NCBI RefSeq assembly: GCF_014596085.1
Contig: NZ_JACCJY010000010.1
Coordinates: 1-64,000, forward strand
DNA from: Azospirillum tabaci
GTDB lineage: Bacteria; Pseudomonadota; Alphaproteobacteria; Azospirillales; Azospirillaceae
Length of the DNA stretch: 64,000 nucleotides
Direction of reading: 5' to 3'
Position 1 is the stretch's first letter, and every line of letters begins with the position of its first letter. The notes beneath the pieces are model-generated. The model saw nothing but the letters and a program-made list of their open reading frames with translations. It was not told the DNA's origin and ran no database searches. A program made the position numbers and the translations under genes. Positions 40,858 through 50,176 of this stretch are shown piece after piece.

Positions 40858-41007
40858 TCAGGCCAGGAAGATCGCCATGAAGACCAGCACGGCGATCACG
40901 CCCGCGGTCGCCAGCGTCAAGAAGCGGGTGAAGGCGTGCCAACCCGCCTCGTGGCGGCGAACGACATCCTCGCTGACCGGATTGTGGCCGTGTTCCGTAG
41001 CCGCCAT
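40858..41007 (-). CDS. aa3-type cytochrome c oxidase subunit IV, 49 aa
   Basis: A polar start MAATEHGHNPVSEDVVRRH, then the hallmark HEAGWHAFTRFLTLATAGV and one membrane helix (LATAGVIAVLVFMAIFLA). This is the short alphaproteobacterial subunit that sits beside subunits I and III of aa3 oxidase; its function is dispensable in structures known. GAGG lies upstream of the ATG. No other oxidase gene is nearby, so this is an orphan locus. Confidence 0.85.
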   Translation of the reverse strand: MAATEHGHNPVSEDVVRRHEAGWHAFTRFLTLATAGVIAVLVFMAIFLA

Positions 41008-41107
41008 CGCCCTCTGCCTCCCCTGTTATGGTTCCGGCGGAGAATGTGGGGAGTGCGGACGGTTGCGGCAAGGGTGCCGCTTGGCCGAGGGGCCCGCTTG
41101 GTAAGCG

Positions 41108-41763
41108 TTACGCTGGCGGGTTGATGAGCGTCGGCAGGTCCGCCGCGGGGCCGGACAGTCTCACTCGACCGTCCTCGACGCGGGCGCGGCCCTCGGCGAT
41201 CAGGCGCAGCGCCTGAGGATAGAGCCGGTGTTCGGCCTCCAGCACGCGGGCGGACAGCCGGTCGGCGTCGTCGCCGGGCAGGACCGGGACGGCGGCCTGG
41301 GCGATGATCGGCCCCTCGTCCATCTCCGTGCGCACGTAATGGACGGTGCAGCCGTGGAAGCGCACCCCGGCGTCCAGCGCCCGCTGGTGCGTGTCCAGCC
41401 CCTTGAAGGAGGGCAGGAGCGACGGGTGGATGTTGATCATCCGGTCGTGCCAGCGCTCGACGAACCAGGGCGACAGCAGCCGCATGAAGCCGGCCAGACA
41501 GACCAGCTCGACGCCCGCGTCGCGCAGGCGCGCGTCCATGGCCTCTTCGAACGCGCGCTTGTCGCCGGGGAAATCGCGGTGGCTGACCACCGCGACGGGA
41601 ACCCCGGCGGATGCTGCGCGCTCCAACCCATAGGCGTCGGCCTTGTTGGAGAGCACCAGCGCGATGTCCGCCGGGAAGTCCGGGGCGGCGCAGGCGTCGA
41701 TCAACGCCTGCAAATTGCTGCCGCGCCCGGAAATCAGGACTCCAACCTTCAGTCCGGATGCCG

Positions 41764-41776
<13 letters not shown>
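41108..41776 (-). CDS. purN: Phosphoribosylglycinamide formyltransferase
   Basis: 222 aa from [20 protein letters not shown]. It uses 10-formyl-THF to formylate GAR in purine synthesis. Visible: [12 protein letters not shown] (phosphate loop), [13 protein letters not shown], catalytic [20 protein letters not shown] (Asn, His), and [13 protein letters not shown] with the catalytic Asp. The start overlaps the purM stop by 13 nt, showing a purM-purN operon. Confidence 0.96.
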
Positions 41777-42846
<1,070 letters not shown>

Positions 42847-42954
42847 GGTATCCTCGCTTGGGCTGAGCTATATACCTGGGCCACCTGAACCGGGTCATTT
42901 TGGGCCGGGTCAATAGGGAACGGGCCGAACATACTCGAATCGGAAGGCTTTGCA

Positions 42955-44424
42955 ATGCTCCACCGCCGCCATGCGCCGCTGTTTGCGGGCTTCGCCGCCA
43001 TCACCGTGGCCCTGGCCGTCCAGGCCGGCCCCGTGGAAGCGCAGGTGACCGGCGCCGCTCCACCCGCGGTGGCGGCGCCCGCGGCCGTTCCAGGGGCAAC
43101 CCCCGGAGCGGCGCCTGCGGTGCCGGCGGCGGACCCCTTCACCGTGTCGGGCGTGAAGGTGGACGTCAGCGCCGCCAACGCCAACGCCGCCCGCGATCAG
43201 GCGATCCGCGACGCGCAGGTGAAGGCCTGGGCGGAGCTGTACAAGCGCCTCGTCCCCACCGCCACCAGCGTGCCGCGGGTGTCGGACATCGAGCTTGCCC
43301 GGCTGGTCCAGGGCTTCGAGATCGACGACGAGAAGGTGTCGGCCACGCGCTACGTGGGCAGCATCACCGTGCGTTTCCGTCCCAATTCCGTGCGCGAGAC
43401 TCTGGCCGGCGGCGGCCAGCAGTATGTCGAGCCGCCGGCCCGGCCCTACGTGATTCTGCCCGTCACCGTCGTGGACGGACGCCCCGTCCTCTGGGAGGAC
43501 CGCACCGACTGGCGCGAGGCCTGGGAGGGCCGTCCGGCCGGCGCCTCGCTGGTGCCGCTGGTCGTTCCGGACGGCGAATTGGCCGACATTTCCGCCATCG
43601 GCGTGAACGAGGCGCTGTCCGGCGATCAGGAAGCTCTGGCCCGCATCGCCCAGCGCTACAACGCCGGCGGCGTGGTCGTCGCCAAGACCGACGTTCCGGC
43701 GGGCGGGCTCGATCTCGGCCGTCCGCTGGCGGTCGAGGTGACCCACTACACCCCCGACGGCGCGCGGGACCAGCAGACGGTCAACGTGAAGGCCGACATG
43801 TCCGACCGGGCCGGCGATTTCCTGACCCGCGCGACCACCTTCGTATCCGCCGCCATCGACGAGTCCTACCGCCGCGACAACACCGTGGCGAGCGGGCCGG
43901 AGCAGTCGACGCTGGTGCGCGTGCCGCTGGGCAGCCTCAACGACTGGGTGGAGACGCGCAAGCGGCTAAGCATGGTCAACGCCGTGACCCGCACCGACGT
44001 GCTGTCGATCAGCCGCTACGAGGCGCTGGTCGCACTCACCCACCGCGGCGACGTGGAGCGGCTGCGCCAGGCGCTGGCCCGCCGCGACCTCGGCCTCGCC
44101 CGCACCGGGGCGGTCGCCGCGCCAATGCCGGCTCCCGTGCCGGGCCAGCCGCTTCCGCCGGTCGCGCCCACGCCGGAATGGCAGCTCCAGGTGCTGGCGA
44201 AGGGCGCCGGGGCGTCCCCGGCGCAGCCCGCCGCCGTTTCGCCGGCGTCCGTCCCGGCCACCACCCCATCCACCTTTTCTCCGGCCACCGGTTCTCCGGC
44301 CACTGGCGCGCCGTCGGCCTATCCCAGCGTGACGCCCGCCCCGGTCGGCGCGCCGCAGGCCGCACCGGGGGCTCCGCCGCGCATTCTGGGCACGCTACCG
44401 GCCACCGGCACGGCGCGTCCGTGA
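42955..44424 (+). CDS. DUF2066 domain-containing exported protein
   Basis: 489 aa. A signal peptide (about 1-29, VQAGPVEAQ) is followed by an Ala/Pro-rich stretch, then the DUF2066 region: DPFTVSGVKVDVSAANANAA, ARDQAIRDAQVKAWAELYKR, GSITVRFRPNSVRETL and a TonB-box-free beta-rich middle. The last 120 residues are Pro/Ala/Thr-rich and disordered. Family function is unknown; it is typically next to the phosphatidyltransferase and PerM-like genes, as here. GGAAGG lies 7 nt before the ATG. Divergent from purM by about 110 nt. Confidence 0.85.
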   Translation: MLHRRHAPLFAGFAAITVALAVQAGPVEAQVTGAAPPAVAAPAAVPGATPGAAPAVPAADPFTVSGVKVDVSAANANAARDQAIRDAQVKAWAELYKRLVPTATSVPRVSDIELARLVQGFEIDDEKVSATRYVGSITVRFRPNSVRETLAGGGQQYVEPPARPYVILPVTVVDGRPVLWEDRTDWREAWEGRPAGASLVPLVVPDGELADISAIGVNEALSGDQEALARIAQRYNAGGVVVAKTDVPAGGLDLGRPLAVEVTHYTPDGARDQQTVNVKADMSDRAGDFLTRATTFVSAAIDESYRRDNTVASGPEQSTLVRVPLGSLNDWVETRKRLSMVNAVTRTDVLSISRYEALVALTHRGDVERLRQALARRDLGLARTGAVAAPMPAPVPGQPLPPVAPTPEWQLQVLAKGAGASPAQPAAVSPASVPATTPSTFSPATGSPATGAPSAYPSVTPAPVGAPQAAPGAPPRILGTLPATGTARP

Positions 44425-44460
44425 CGGCAGAGGGCGTGACGGCAGAGGGCGTGACGGCGT
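44421..44460. repeat. 15-bp tandem repeat at the DUF2066 gene end
   Basis: Two exact copies of GTGACGGCAGAGGGC (44421-44435 and 44436-44450), then a partial third. The first copy carries the stop codon of the DUF2066 gene. Each unit holds GTGA, so the repeats also multiply possible start/stop codons. Probably replication slippage. Confidence 0.75.
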
Positions 44461-44527
44461 TACAGACGGGCCGGGACCGGCCCTTGACGGGGCGCCGGCG
44501 CAAGGGACAACGGCAGAAGGCACCGCG

Positions 44528-45088
44528 GTGAGCATCCCGAACATCATCACCTTCGGCCGCATCCTGGTGGTGCCGGTCGCCGTCTATTTCATCCTGGCCG
44601 GGGAGCTGGGGGTCGCCTTCTGGCTGTTCGTCGGGGCGGGGGTGTCCGACGCCGTCGACGGCGCCGTGGCCCGCATGTTCCGCGCCCGCACGGTGCTGGG
44701 CGCCTATCTCGACCCGATCGCCGACAAGGCGCTGCTGGTCAGCGTCTACGTCTCGCTGGGCCATATCGGCGTCCTGCCGCTGTGGCTGGTCATCCTGGTG
44801 GTGTTCCGCGACCTGATGATCGTCGGCGGGGTGATGCTGCTCTACACGCTGAAGGAGTCGCTGGCGATGCAGCCGCTCTATGTCAGCAAGATCAACACGG
44901 CGGTGCAGCTTGCCCTGGCGGCGGCGGTGCTGGCCCCGGCGGGGCTGGGTCTGCCGGACTTCCAGCTGTTCGGACAGGAGCTGGTGCCCCTGCTGATCTG
45001 GGTCTGCGCCGCGACCACAGTGCTGTCGGGGCTGGCCTACGTCTACCGCGGCGGCCTTCTGTTCAGCCGGCATGGAGGGGTGCCGTGA
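44528..45088 (+). CDS. CDP-alcohol phosphatidyltransferase
   Basis: 186 aa from GTG, inner membrane, about five to six helices. Catalytic signature SDAVDGAVARMFRARTVLG then AYLDPIADK fits D-G-x2-A-R-x8-G-x3-D-x3-D. Such enzymes transfer a phosphatidyl group from CDP-diacylglycerol to an alcohol: glycerol phosphate, cardiolipin or other. The short size and gene context (beside AI-2E and hdaA) are usual for the alphaproteobacterial group often labelled PgsA-like, but the acceptor cannot be assigned. Stop overlaps the next GTG. Confidence 0.87.
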   Translation: MSIPNIITFGRILVVPVAVYFILAGELGVAFWLFVGAGVSDAVDGAVARMFRARTVLGAYLDPIADKALLVSVYVSLGHIGVLPLWLVILVVFRDLMIVGGVMLLYTLKESLAMQPLYVSKINTAVQLALAAAVLAPAGLGLPDFQLFGQELVPLLIWVCAATTVLSGLAYVYRGGLLFSRHGGVP

Positions 45089-46146
45089 CGGCGGGCAAGC
45101 AGATCCGCTTCTGGCTGATCGGCCTTGGCCTGTTCGTCCTGGCCCTGTGGCTGCTGTCCGGCATGCTGCTGCCCTTCGTGATGGGGCTGGCGGTCGCCTA
45201 TCTGCTGGATCCGGTGGTCGATCGGGTCGAGCGCTGGCGCCTGCCGCGTTGGCTCGCGACGACGCTGGTGCTGCTGTCCTTCGTTCTGGTGCTGGTCCTG
45301 ATGGGTCTGCTGCTGCTGCCGCTGGTGCAGTCGCAGGTGTCCCACCTGATCGAGGTGCTTCCCAACTACGCCAACGCGGCGCGGGACCGGCTGCTGCCGA
45401 TGCTGGACCGGCTGATCCACCGGCTGTCGCCGGAGGACGTGGAGCGGCTGCGCGGTGCCGCCGGCAACTACGCCGGCGACGTCGTCGGCTGGATCGGGCG
45501 GGTGTTGAAGCACATCCTGTCCGGCGGGCTGGCGCTGTTCGACGTGCTGTCGGTGATGTTCATCACGCCCATCGTGGCCTTCTACCTGATGCGCGACTGG
45601 GACATCCTGGTCGCCAAGGTGAACAGCTGGCTGCCCCTGCACCACGCCGCGACGATCCGCGAGCAGGCGCGCGAGGTGGACGAGACGCTGGCCGGATTCG
45701 TCCGCGGGCAGGCGCTGGTCTGCCTCGTGCTGGGGGTGTTCTACGCGGTGGCGCTGTCGCTGGCGGGGCTGGATTTCGGGCTGGTGATCGGGCTGATGGC
45801 GGGGCTCCTGTCCTTCATCCCCTATGTCGGCTCGCTGTTCGGATTCGTGTCGAGCACCGGGCTGGCCCTGCTGCAGTTCGACGACCCGTGGCGAGTCGCC
45901 ATCGTCGTCGCGATCTTCCTGTTCGGACAGGCGGTGGAGGGCAACGTCCTGACGCCGAAGCTGGTGGGCGAGAAGGTCGGGCTGCACGCGGTCTGGGTGA
46001 TCTTCGCCCTGCTGGCCGGCGGTTCGCTGTTCGGCTTCGTCGGTGTCCTGCTGGCGGTTCCGGTGGCGGCGGTGATCGGGGTGCTGACACGCTTCGCGTT
46101 GGGGCGCTATCTTGAGAGCCCCTACTACCGCGGTACCCCCTCCTGA
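45085..46146 (+). CDS. AI-2E/PerM-family transporter
   Basis: 353 aa from GTG overlapping the previous stop (GTGA). About eight membrane segments: IRFWLIGLGLFVLALWLLSG, PFVMGLAVAYLLDPVVDRVE, LVLLSFVLVLVLMGLLLLPL; a soluble loop (about 95-150); then LVCLVLGVFYAVALSLAG, FGLVIGLMAGLLSFIPYVGS, VEGNVLTPKLVGEKVGLHAV and a C-terminal pair. IPYVG and the GxxxxPxLVG loop are family hallmarks. Substrates vary in the family; AI-2 export is one known case, and many are unknown. Confidence 0.88.
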   Translation: MTAGKQIRFWLIGLGLFVLALWLLSGMLLPFVMGLAVAYLLDPVVDRVERWRLPRWLATTLVLLSFVLVLVLMGLLLLPLVQSQVSHLIEVLPNYANAARDRLLPMLDRLIHRLSPEDVERLRGAAGNYAGDVVGWIGRVLKHILSGGLALFDVLSVMFITPIVAFYLMRDWDILVAKVNSWLPLHHAATIREQAREVDETLAGFVRGQALVCLVLGVFYAVALSLAGLDFGLVIGLMAGLLSFIPYVGSLFGFVSSTGLALLQFDDPWRVAIVVAIFLFGQAVEGNVLTPKLVGEKVGLHAVWVIFALLAGGSLFGFVGVLLAVPVAAVIGVLTRFALGRYLESPYYRGTPS

Positions 46147-46187
46147 TGATTCCCGCCTCATGACAACCGACCCATGACAACAGACCC

Positions 46188-46952
46188 ATGACACTGGCGG
46201 CCCAGATCCCGCTCGACCTCGGACACCGCGCCGCCATGGGCTGCGAGGATTTCCTCGTGGCGCCCAGCAACGCCGAGGCGGTGGCGTGGCTCGACCGCTG
46301 GCCGTCCTGGCCGGCGCCGGCCCTGACGCTGTACGGGCCGGACGGTTGCGGCAAGACCCATCTGGGCCATGTCTGGCGGGCGCGCAGCCACGCCCCCATC
46401 GCCATGGGCGAGGCGCTGGACCGGATCGACCCGCACGCCCTGCTGGCCCGCGCCAACGCCGTGGTGGTCGAGGACGCGGACCGGGTGGCCGGGGCGCCGG
46501 CGCGGGAGGAGGCGCTGTTCCACCTCTACAACCTCGCCCGCGACTCGGGTGGGCATCTGCTCCTGCTGTCGCGCCGTCCGCCATCACGCTGGCGTATGAA
46601 GCTGGCCGACCTGCGCTCCCGCATCAAGGCGGCGCCCGCCGTCGGTGTGGAGGCGCCGGACGACGCGCTGCTCGCCGCCGTGCTGGTCAAGCTGTTCGCC
46701 GACCGTCAGTTGCGGCCGGGCATGGACCTCATCACCTACCTGCTGACCCGGATGGAACGGTCGCTGGAGGCGGCGGGGCGGGTGGTCGCGGCGCTTGACC
46801 GCGCCTCGCTGGCCGCGCACCGTCCCCTGACCGTGCCGCTGGCCCGCGAGGTGCTGGCCGGTCTGGAGGCCGGGAAGGGAGGAGACGAGGATGGATCTGG
46901 GAATCGCCGGACGCCGCGCCATCGTGTGCGCAGCCAGCAAGGGACTGGGTAA
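46188..46952 (+). CDS. hdaA: DnaA regulatory inactivator (HdaA family)
   Basis: 254 aa. A DnaA-like AAA+ protein: Walker A LYGPDGCGKTHLGHVW, Walker B region VVVEDADRV, sensor-like LLLLSRRPPSRWRMKLADLR, and a C-terminal helical domain with arginine-containing ADRQLRPGMD and MERSLEAAGRVVAALD. Within alphaproteobacteria HdaA stimulates DnaA-ATP hydrolysis with the sliding clamp, limiting re-initiation. The N-terminal AAQIPLDLG fits the clamp-binding motif QxxLxLF-like. Its last 62 nt overlap the next gene. No strong ribosome site. Confidence 0.88.
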   Translation: MTLAAQIPLDLGHRAAMGCEDFLVAPSNAEAVAWLDRWPSWPAPALTLYGPDGCGKTHLGHVWRARSHAPIAMGEALDRIDPHALLARANAVVVEDADRVAGAPAREEALFHLYNLARDSGGHLLLLSRRPPSRWRMKLADLRSRIKAAPAVGVEAPDDALLAAVLVKLFADRQLRPGMDLITYLLTRMERSLEAAGRVVAALDRASLAAHRPLTVPLAREVLAGLEAGKGGDEDGSGNRRTPRHRVRSQQGTG

Positions 46953-47670
46953 GGCCTGCGCCCTGGCGCTGGCGCGCGAAGGGGTGGAGGTCACCATCAC
47001 CGCGCGCGGCCGCGACCTGCTGGAGGCCGCCGCGGAGGAAATCCGCAGGGAGACCGGCGCCACCGTGACCACCGCCGTCGGCGACATTGCGACGGAGGAG
47101 GGGCGCGCCGCCGCGCTGGCCGCCTGTCCGGAGCCGGACATCCTCGTCAACAACGCGGGCGGCCCGCCGCCGGGCGACTTCCGCGATTGGGAGCGCGACG
47201 ACTGGGTCCGCGCCGTCGAGGCCAACATGCTGGCCCCGATCTTCCTCATCAAGGCGACGGTGGACGGCATGATCGGCCGCCGCTTCGGGCGGATCGTCAA
47301 CGTCACCTCGGCGGCGGTCAAGGCGCCGATCCCGATCCTCGGCCTGTCCAACGGGGCGCGGGCGGGGCTGACCGGCTTCGTCGCCGGGTTGTCGCGCCAG
47401 ACCGTGCGCCACAACGTGACGATCAACAACCTGCTGCCCGGCCCCTTCGAGACCGACCGCCTGCGCACCACCATGGAAGGCGGGGCCAGGGCCAACAACC
47501 GCAGCCTGGACGAGGAGATGGCCCTCCGCCGTGCCGACAACCCGTCGGGCCGGTTCGGCGATCCGGCGGAGTTCGGCGCAGCCTGTGCCTTCCTTTGCTC
47601 GGCCCATGCCGGTTTCATGACCGGGCAGAACGTCCTGCTGGACGGCGGCGCTTATGCGGGGACGCTGTAG
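46891..47670 (+). CDS. SDR-family protein without the YxxxK motif
   Basis: 259 aa. Cofactor region is intact: CAASKGLGKACALALA and DILVNNAGGPPP. Catalytic Ser140 (NVTSAAVKAP) is present. The expected Tyr-x-x-x-Lys is replaced: LGLSNGARAGLTGF has Ser153 and Arg157 there. This replacement is typical of one SDR subgroup, so it is not simple decay, but normal SDR chemistry is unlikely. Start has GGGAGGAGACGAGG upstream and lies inside the hdaA 3' end in another frame; both genes look real. Confidence 0.85.
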   Translation: MDLGIAGRRAIVCAASKGLGKACALALAREGVEVTITARGRDLLEAAAEEIRRETGATVTTAVGDIATEEGRAAALAACPEPDILVNNAGGPPPGDFRDWERDDWVRAVEANMLAPIFLIKATVDGMIGRRFGRIVNVTSAAVKAPIPILGLSNGARAGLTGFVAGLSRQTVRHNVTINNLLPGPFETDRLRTTMEGGARANNRSLDEEMALRRADNPSGRFGDPAEFGAACAFLCSAHAGFMTGQNVLLDGGAYAGTL

Positions 47671-47708
47671 GACACTTTTTTTGAGACGCCCGCCTTAGGG
47701 AACTGCCC

Positions 47709-47750
47709 CCCTCCCCTGCGATAGCGGGGGAGGGTTTAGGGTGGGGGCAA
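47709..47750. repeat. Palindromic repeat between convergent SDR and CYTH-CHAD genes
   Basis: Core 47709-47734 is identical over 26 bp to 33665-33690, flanked by GCCCCC... and GTGGGGGC that extend the stem. It sits between two converging genes. Confidence 0.75.
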
Positions 47751-47760
47751 CGTCATGCCC

Positions 47761-49371
47761 TCACCAGAACACCGGCCCGTCGCGGAAGACCTTCCACAGC
47801 CCGGGCAGCGCCTTGCGGCGCCTGTCGGCCTGTTTGGCGAGCCAGCGGGCGGTCGCGTCGGCGGCGGAGCGATGGTCCGGCCGATCCGCCGACAGGTCGC
47901 GCAGGAGGACACCGGCCACCGCGGCGTCATGATCGGCGTCCAGAGCGCCCAGCAGGGCGTCGAGCGCGGCGATGAAGGGCACCGTTGCGGTTTCGGCGTA
48001 GAGGCCGCGGAAGAACTCCGCCGTGTGCCGCAGCTTGCGCAGGCGGCGGCGCAGCCGGTCGCGGGCCGCGGCGTCGGCGCCCTCCAGGTCGCGGCCCGCC
48101 TTCAGCGCCTTGGCGTGCTGGGCGGCCAGCCAAGGACCCGACAGCTCGGCCATCGGGCGGTCCAGCTGGGCGCGGACCTCCGGCGCGGCGCCGGACTGCC
48201 ACGCCCCGTCCTCCAGCCACGCCCCAAGCGCCAGGATCAGCCCGGTGCAGCGCGGCGACTGGATCGCCTCCACCGCCGCCAGCGCAGGCGCCCGCCGGGC
48301 CTCGCGCACCGCGGCGGTCAGCGTGGCGAGCCCGGCGGCGGAGGCCTTTCCCGTCGCCGCGAAGGGCGCGATCCCATGGGACAGCAGCACGTCCCAATCG
48401 CGCGCCGGGCCGAGTTGGCGGGAGAACCAGCGGATGTCGTTCCCGGCGCGGCAGGCGTCCGGCACCCCGGCGAGGGGACGGAACAGCCGGATGGCGGTGC
48501 GCAGGCGGCGCAGCGCGACCCGCATCTGGTGCAGCCCCTCCACGTCGCCACCGGCCAGCGCGCAGGCTTCGTTGGCCAGCAGCAGGCGCAAGCCGTGCCG
48601 CACGATGTGACGGTAGGCTTCGGCCACGGTGGTGACCGGGGTGAGGCCCAGCGGCTCCGGCAGAACGGGGGCGGGCAGGCGCCCGGTGACGAGACGTTCG
48701 CCGATCTCCGCCTTGCTTTCCGTTCCGATGCGAACCGGAACGCTGCGCTGGAGCAGCAGCGCGAGATCGAACAACCGCCCGACGCGGCCCGACTTCAGCT
48801 CAAGCTCCACTTCGCTGATTCGGGCGCAGGCGTTGCCGGCGGTGATCTGGCCCTCGTCCACCGCCACCTCGATGGAGGTCAGGGCGTCCGGACGGACGAG
48901 CAGGGTGGTGCGCCGGAATTCCGTCGTGAACAGCGAAACCAGCGCCGCGCGCGCGTCCTCCGGCACCAGAGCGGCGACACCCTCCGCGTCGAAGGGCGTC
49001 ATGTCGGGGGCGGCCGTGGGGATGGCCCAGTCCCATTTCTTGCGGATGGCCACCGCGGCCGAATCGCCGGGTGTGGCGGCGTTGATGGTCTTCAGCGTCT
49101 GCACGAAGCGGTCGCCGTCCTGCCGCACCCGCAAGGCGATGCCCCCGGTGAACAGACGCCGGTCCGGCGTGTCGTAATAGACGGTGCGCAGATCGCGGAC
49201 GGCCGGGGCGCCCTCCGCCGCGGCCTTCAGGGCGGGCAGGTCCGCAACGCGGGAAAGATCGCGCGGGTCGAGGTGGAGCTTCATCTCCACCTCGCGCACG
49301 GCGGACACCGCGGCGGATGCACCGGAGGGCGTGGCGTGCTGGGGCGCGTTGTTCTGGGGCGCGGAAGACAC
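47761..49371 (-). CDS. CYTH-CHAD protein (inorganic triphosphatase-like)
   Basis: 536 aa from GTG with AGGAG 8 nt upstream. N-terminal CYTH domain (about 25-215) has the ExExK entry REVEMKLHLDP, RTVYYDTPDRRLF, GGIALRVRQDG and VRPDALTSIEVAVDEGQI, the acidic/basic tunnel residues for triphosphate. The C-terminal CHAD domain (about 245-530) has LHQMRVALRRLRTAIRLFRP and KLRHTAEFFRGLYAE, with conserved His and Arg that bind polyphosphate. E. coli YgiF of this layout hydrolyses triphosphate. Just upstream of sixA, ppk1 and ppx, so a polyphosphate role fits. Confidence 0.9.
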   Translation of the reverse strand: MSSAPQNNAPQHATPSGASAAVSAVREVEMKLHLDPRDLSRVADLPALKAAAEGAPAVRDLRTVYYDTPDRRLFTGGIALRVRQDGDRFVQTLKTINAATPGDSAAVAIRKKWDWAIPTAAPDMTPFDAEGVAALVPEDARAALVSLFTTEFRRTTLLVRPDALTSIEVAVDEGQITAGNACARISEVELELKSGRVGRLFDLALLLQRSVPVRIGTESKAEIGERLVTGRLPAPVLPEPLGLTPVTTVAEAYRHIVRHGLRLLLANEACALAGGDVEGLHQMRVALRRLRTAIRLFRPLAGVPDACRAGNDIRWFSRQLGPARDWDVLLSHGIAPFAATGKASAAGLATLTAAVREARRAPALAAVEAIQSPRCTGLILALGAWLEDGAWQSGAAPEVRAQLDRPMAELSGPWLAAQHAKALKAGRDLEGADAAARDRLRRRLRKLRHTAEFFRGLYAETATVPFIAALDALLGALDADHDAAVAGVLLRDLSADRPDHRSAADATARWLAKQADRRRKALPGLWKVFRDGPVFW

Positions 49372-49440
49372 GGGGGCGACTCCTGCTCGGTTCCGGGCCT
49401 GCTCTGTTCGGGGTTGAAATACCCCATACGGAAAAGGGCG

Positions 49441-49959
49441 TTAAGAGAGTTTCCGCGGCAGGATGAAATCGGCCAGTCGTCCCGCCCCGCTGTCCAGGTC
49501 GGCCCAGCGGGCCGCTTCGAACAGAATGACGGCGCAGGCACCGGTCGGAAATTTCTCCGCCAGCGTGTCCCGGTGCCGCTCCTCGCCGCTTCCGGTCAGG
49601 TCGCGGGCGAGGTCGTGGAGGTCCGGGTTGTGGGCGACCAGCATCAGCGACGACACGGATTCGGGGGCGTCGCGCAGCCGTTCGAGAAGGACGCCGGCGC
49701 CGCACAGGTAGAGACCGCGCTCGCGCTCCACCGGGATGTCCGGCGCGTCCATCACCTCCAGCAGGCGGTCGGCGGTGTCCGCCGCGCGCCGGGCGGTGGA
49801 GCACAGCACCAGCCCGATGCGCGCGCCGCGGTCCTTCAGTTCGTGGCCGACCAGCCGAGCCGCCTTCTTGCCCCGCGGCGCCAAGGGGCGGTCGTGGTCG
49901 TCCAGGGAGGGATCGTCCCACGCGGACTTGCCGTGGCGCATGAGATACAGGGTTTTCAT
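49441..49959 (-). CDS. SixA-like histidine phosphatase
   Basis: 172 aa. Branch of the histidine-phosphatase superfamily: catalytic LMRHGKSAWDDPSLDDHDRP with RHG, and the second His in LVAHNPDLHDLA. PLAPRGKKAARLVG is typical. SixA of E. coli dephosphorylates a histidine-phosphotransfer protein, but the substrate of alphaproteobacterial members is not established; a small phosphate ester or phosphohistidine is plausible. It is 70 nt upstream of the CYTH-CHAD gene on the same strand and divergent from ppk1. Confidence 0.88.
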   Translation of the reverse strand: MKTLYLMRHGKSAWDDPSLDDHDRPLAPRGKKAARLVGHELKDRGARIGLVLCSTARRAADTADRLLEVMDAPDIPVERERGLYLCGAGVLLERLRDAPESVSSLMLVAHNPDLHDLARDLTGSGEERHRDTLAEKFPTGACAVILFEAARWADLDSGAGRLADFILPRKLS

Positions 49960-50176
49960 GGAGGGTGTCCCTTCCTGTTCTAATCGCGGTTCGGCGTGAT
50001 GCGCCGGGGGTGCGACTGTTTTCGCAGCGGTATTATCGTGACGGCAGTATTATGCTGTCTGACCCAAAACCGTAACGTAGTTGGGGTAGGTTGCTTGGCC
50101 CGTCGACCGCGGCGGGGCGGTCCGGCCCGATCGGACTGTAGCGGCACCACCCATCACGCAAAAGCCCGAGGCTGCT

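Noticed and set aside
49960-50176. Pho-box search upstream of ppk1
   Set aside because: Only one CTGTCTGACC-like half is present; no 11-nt spaced direct repeat.
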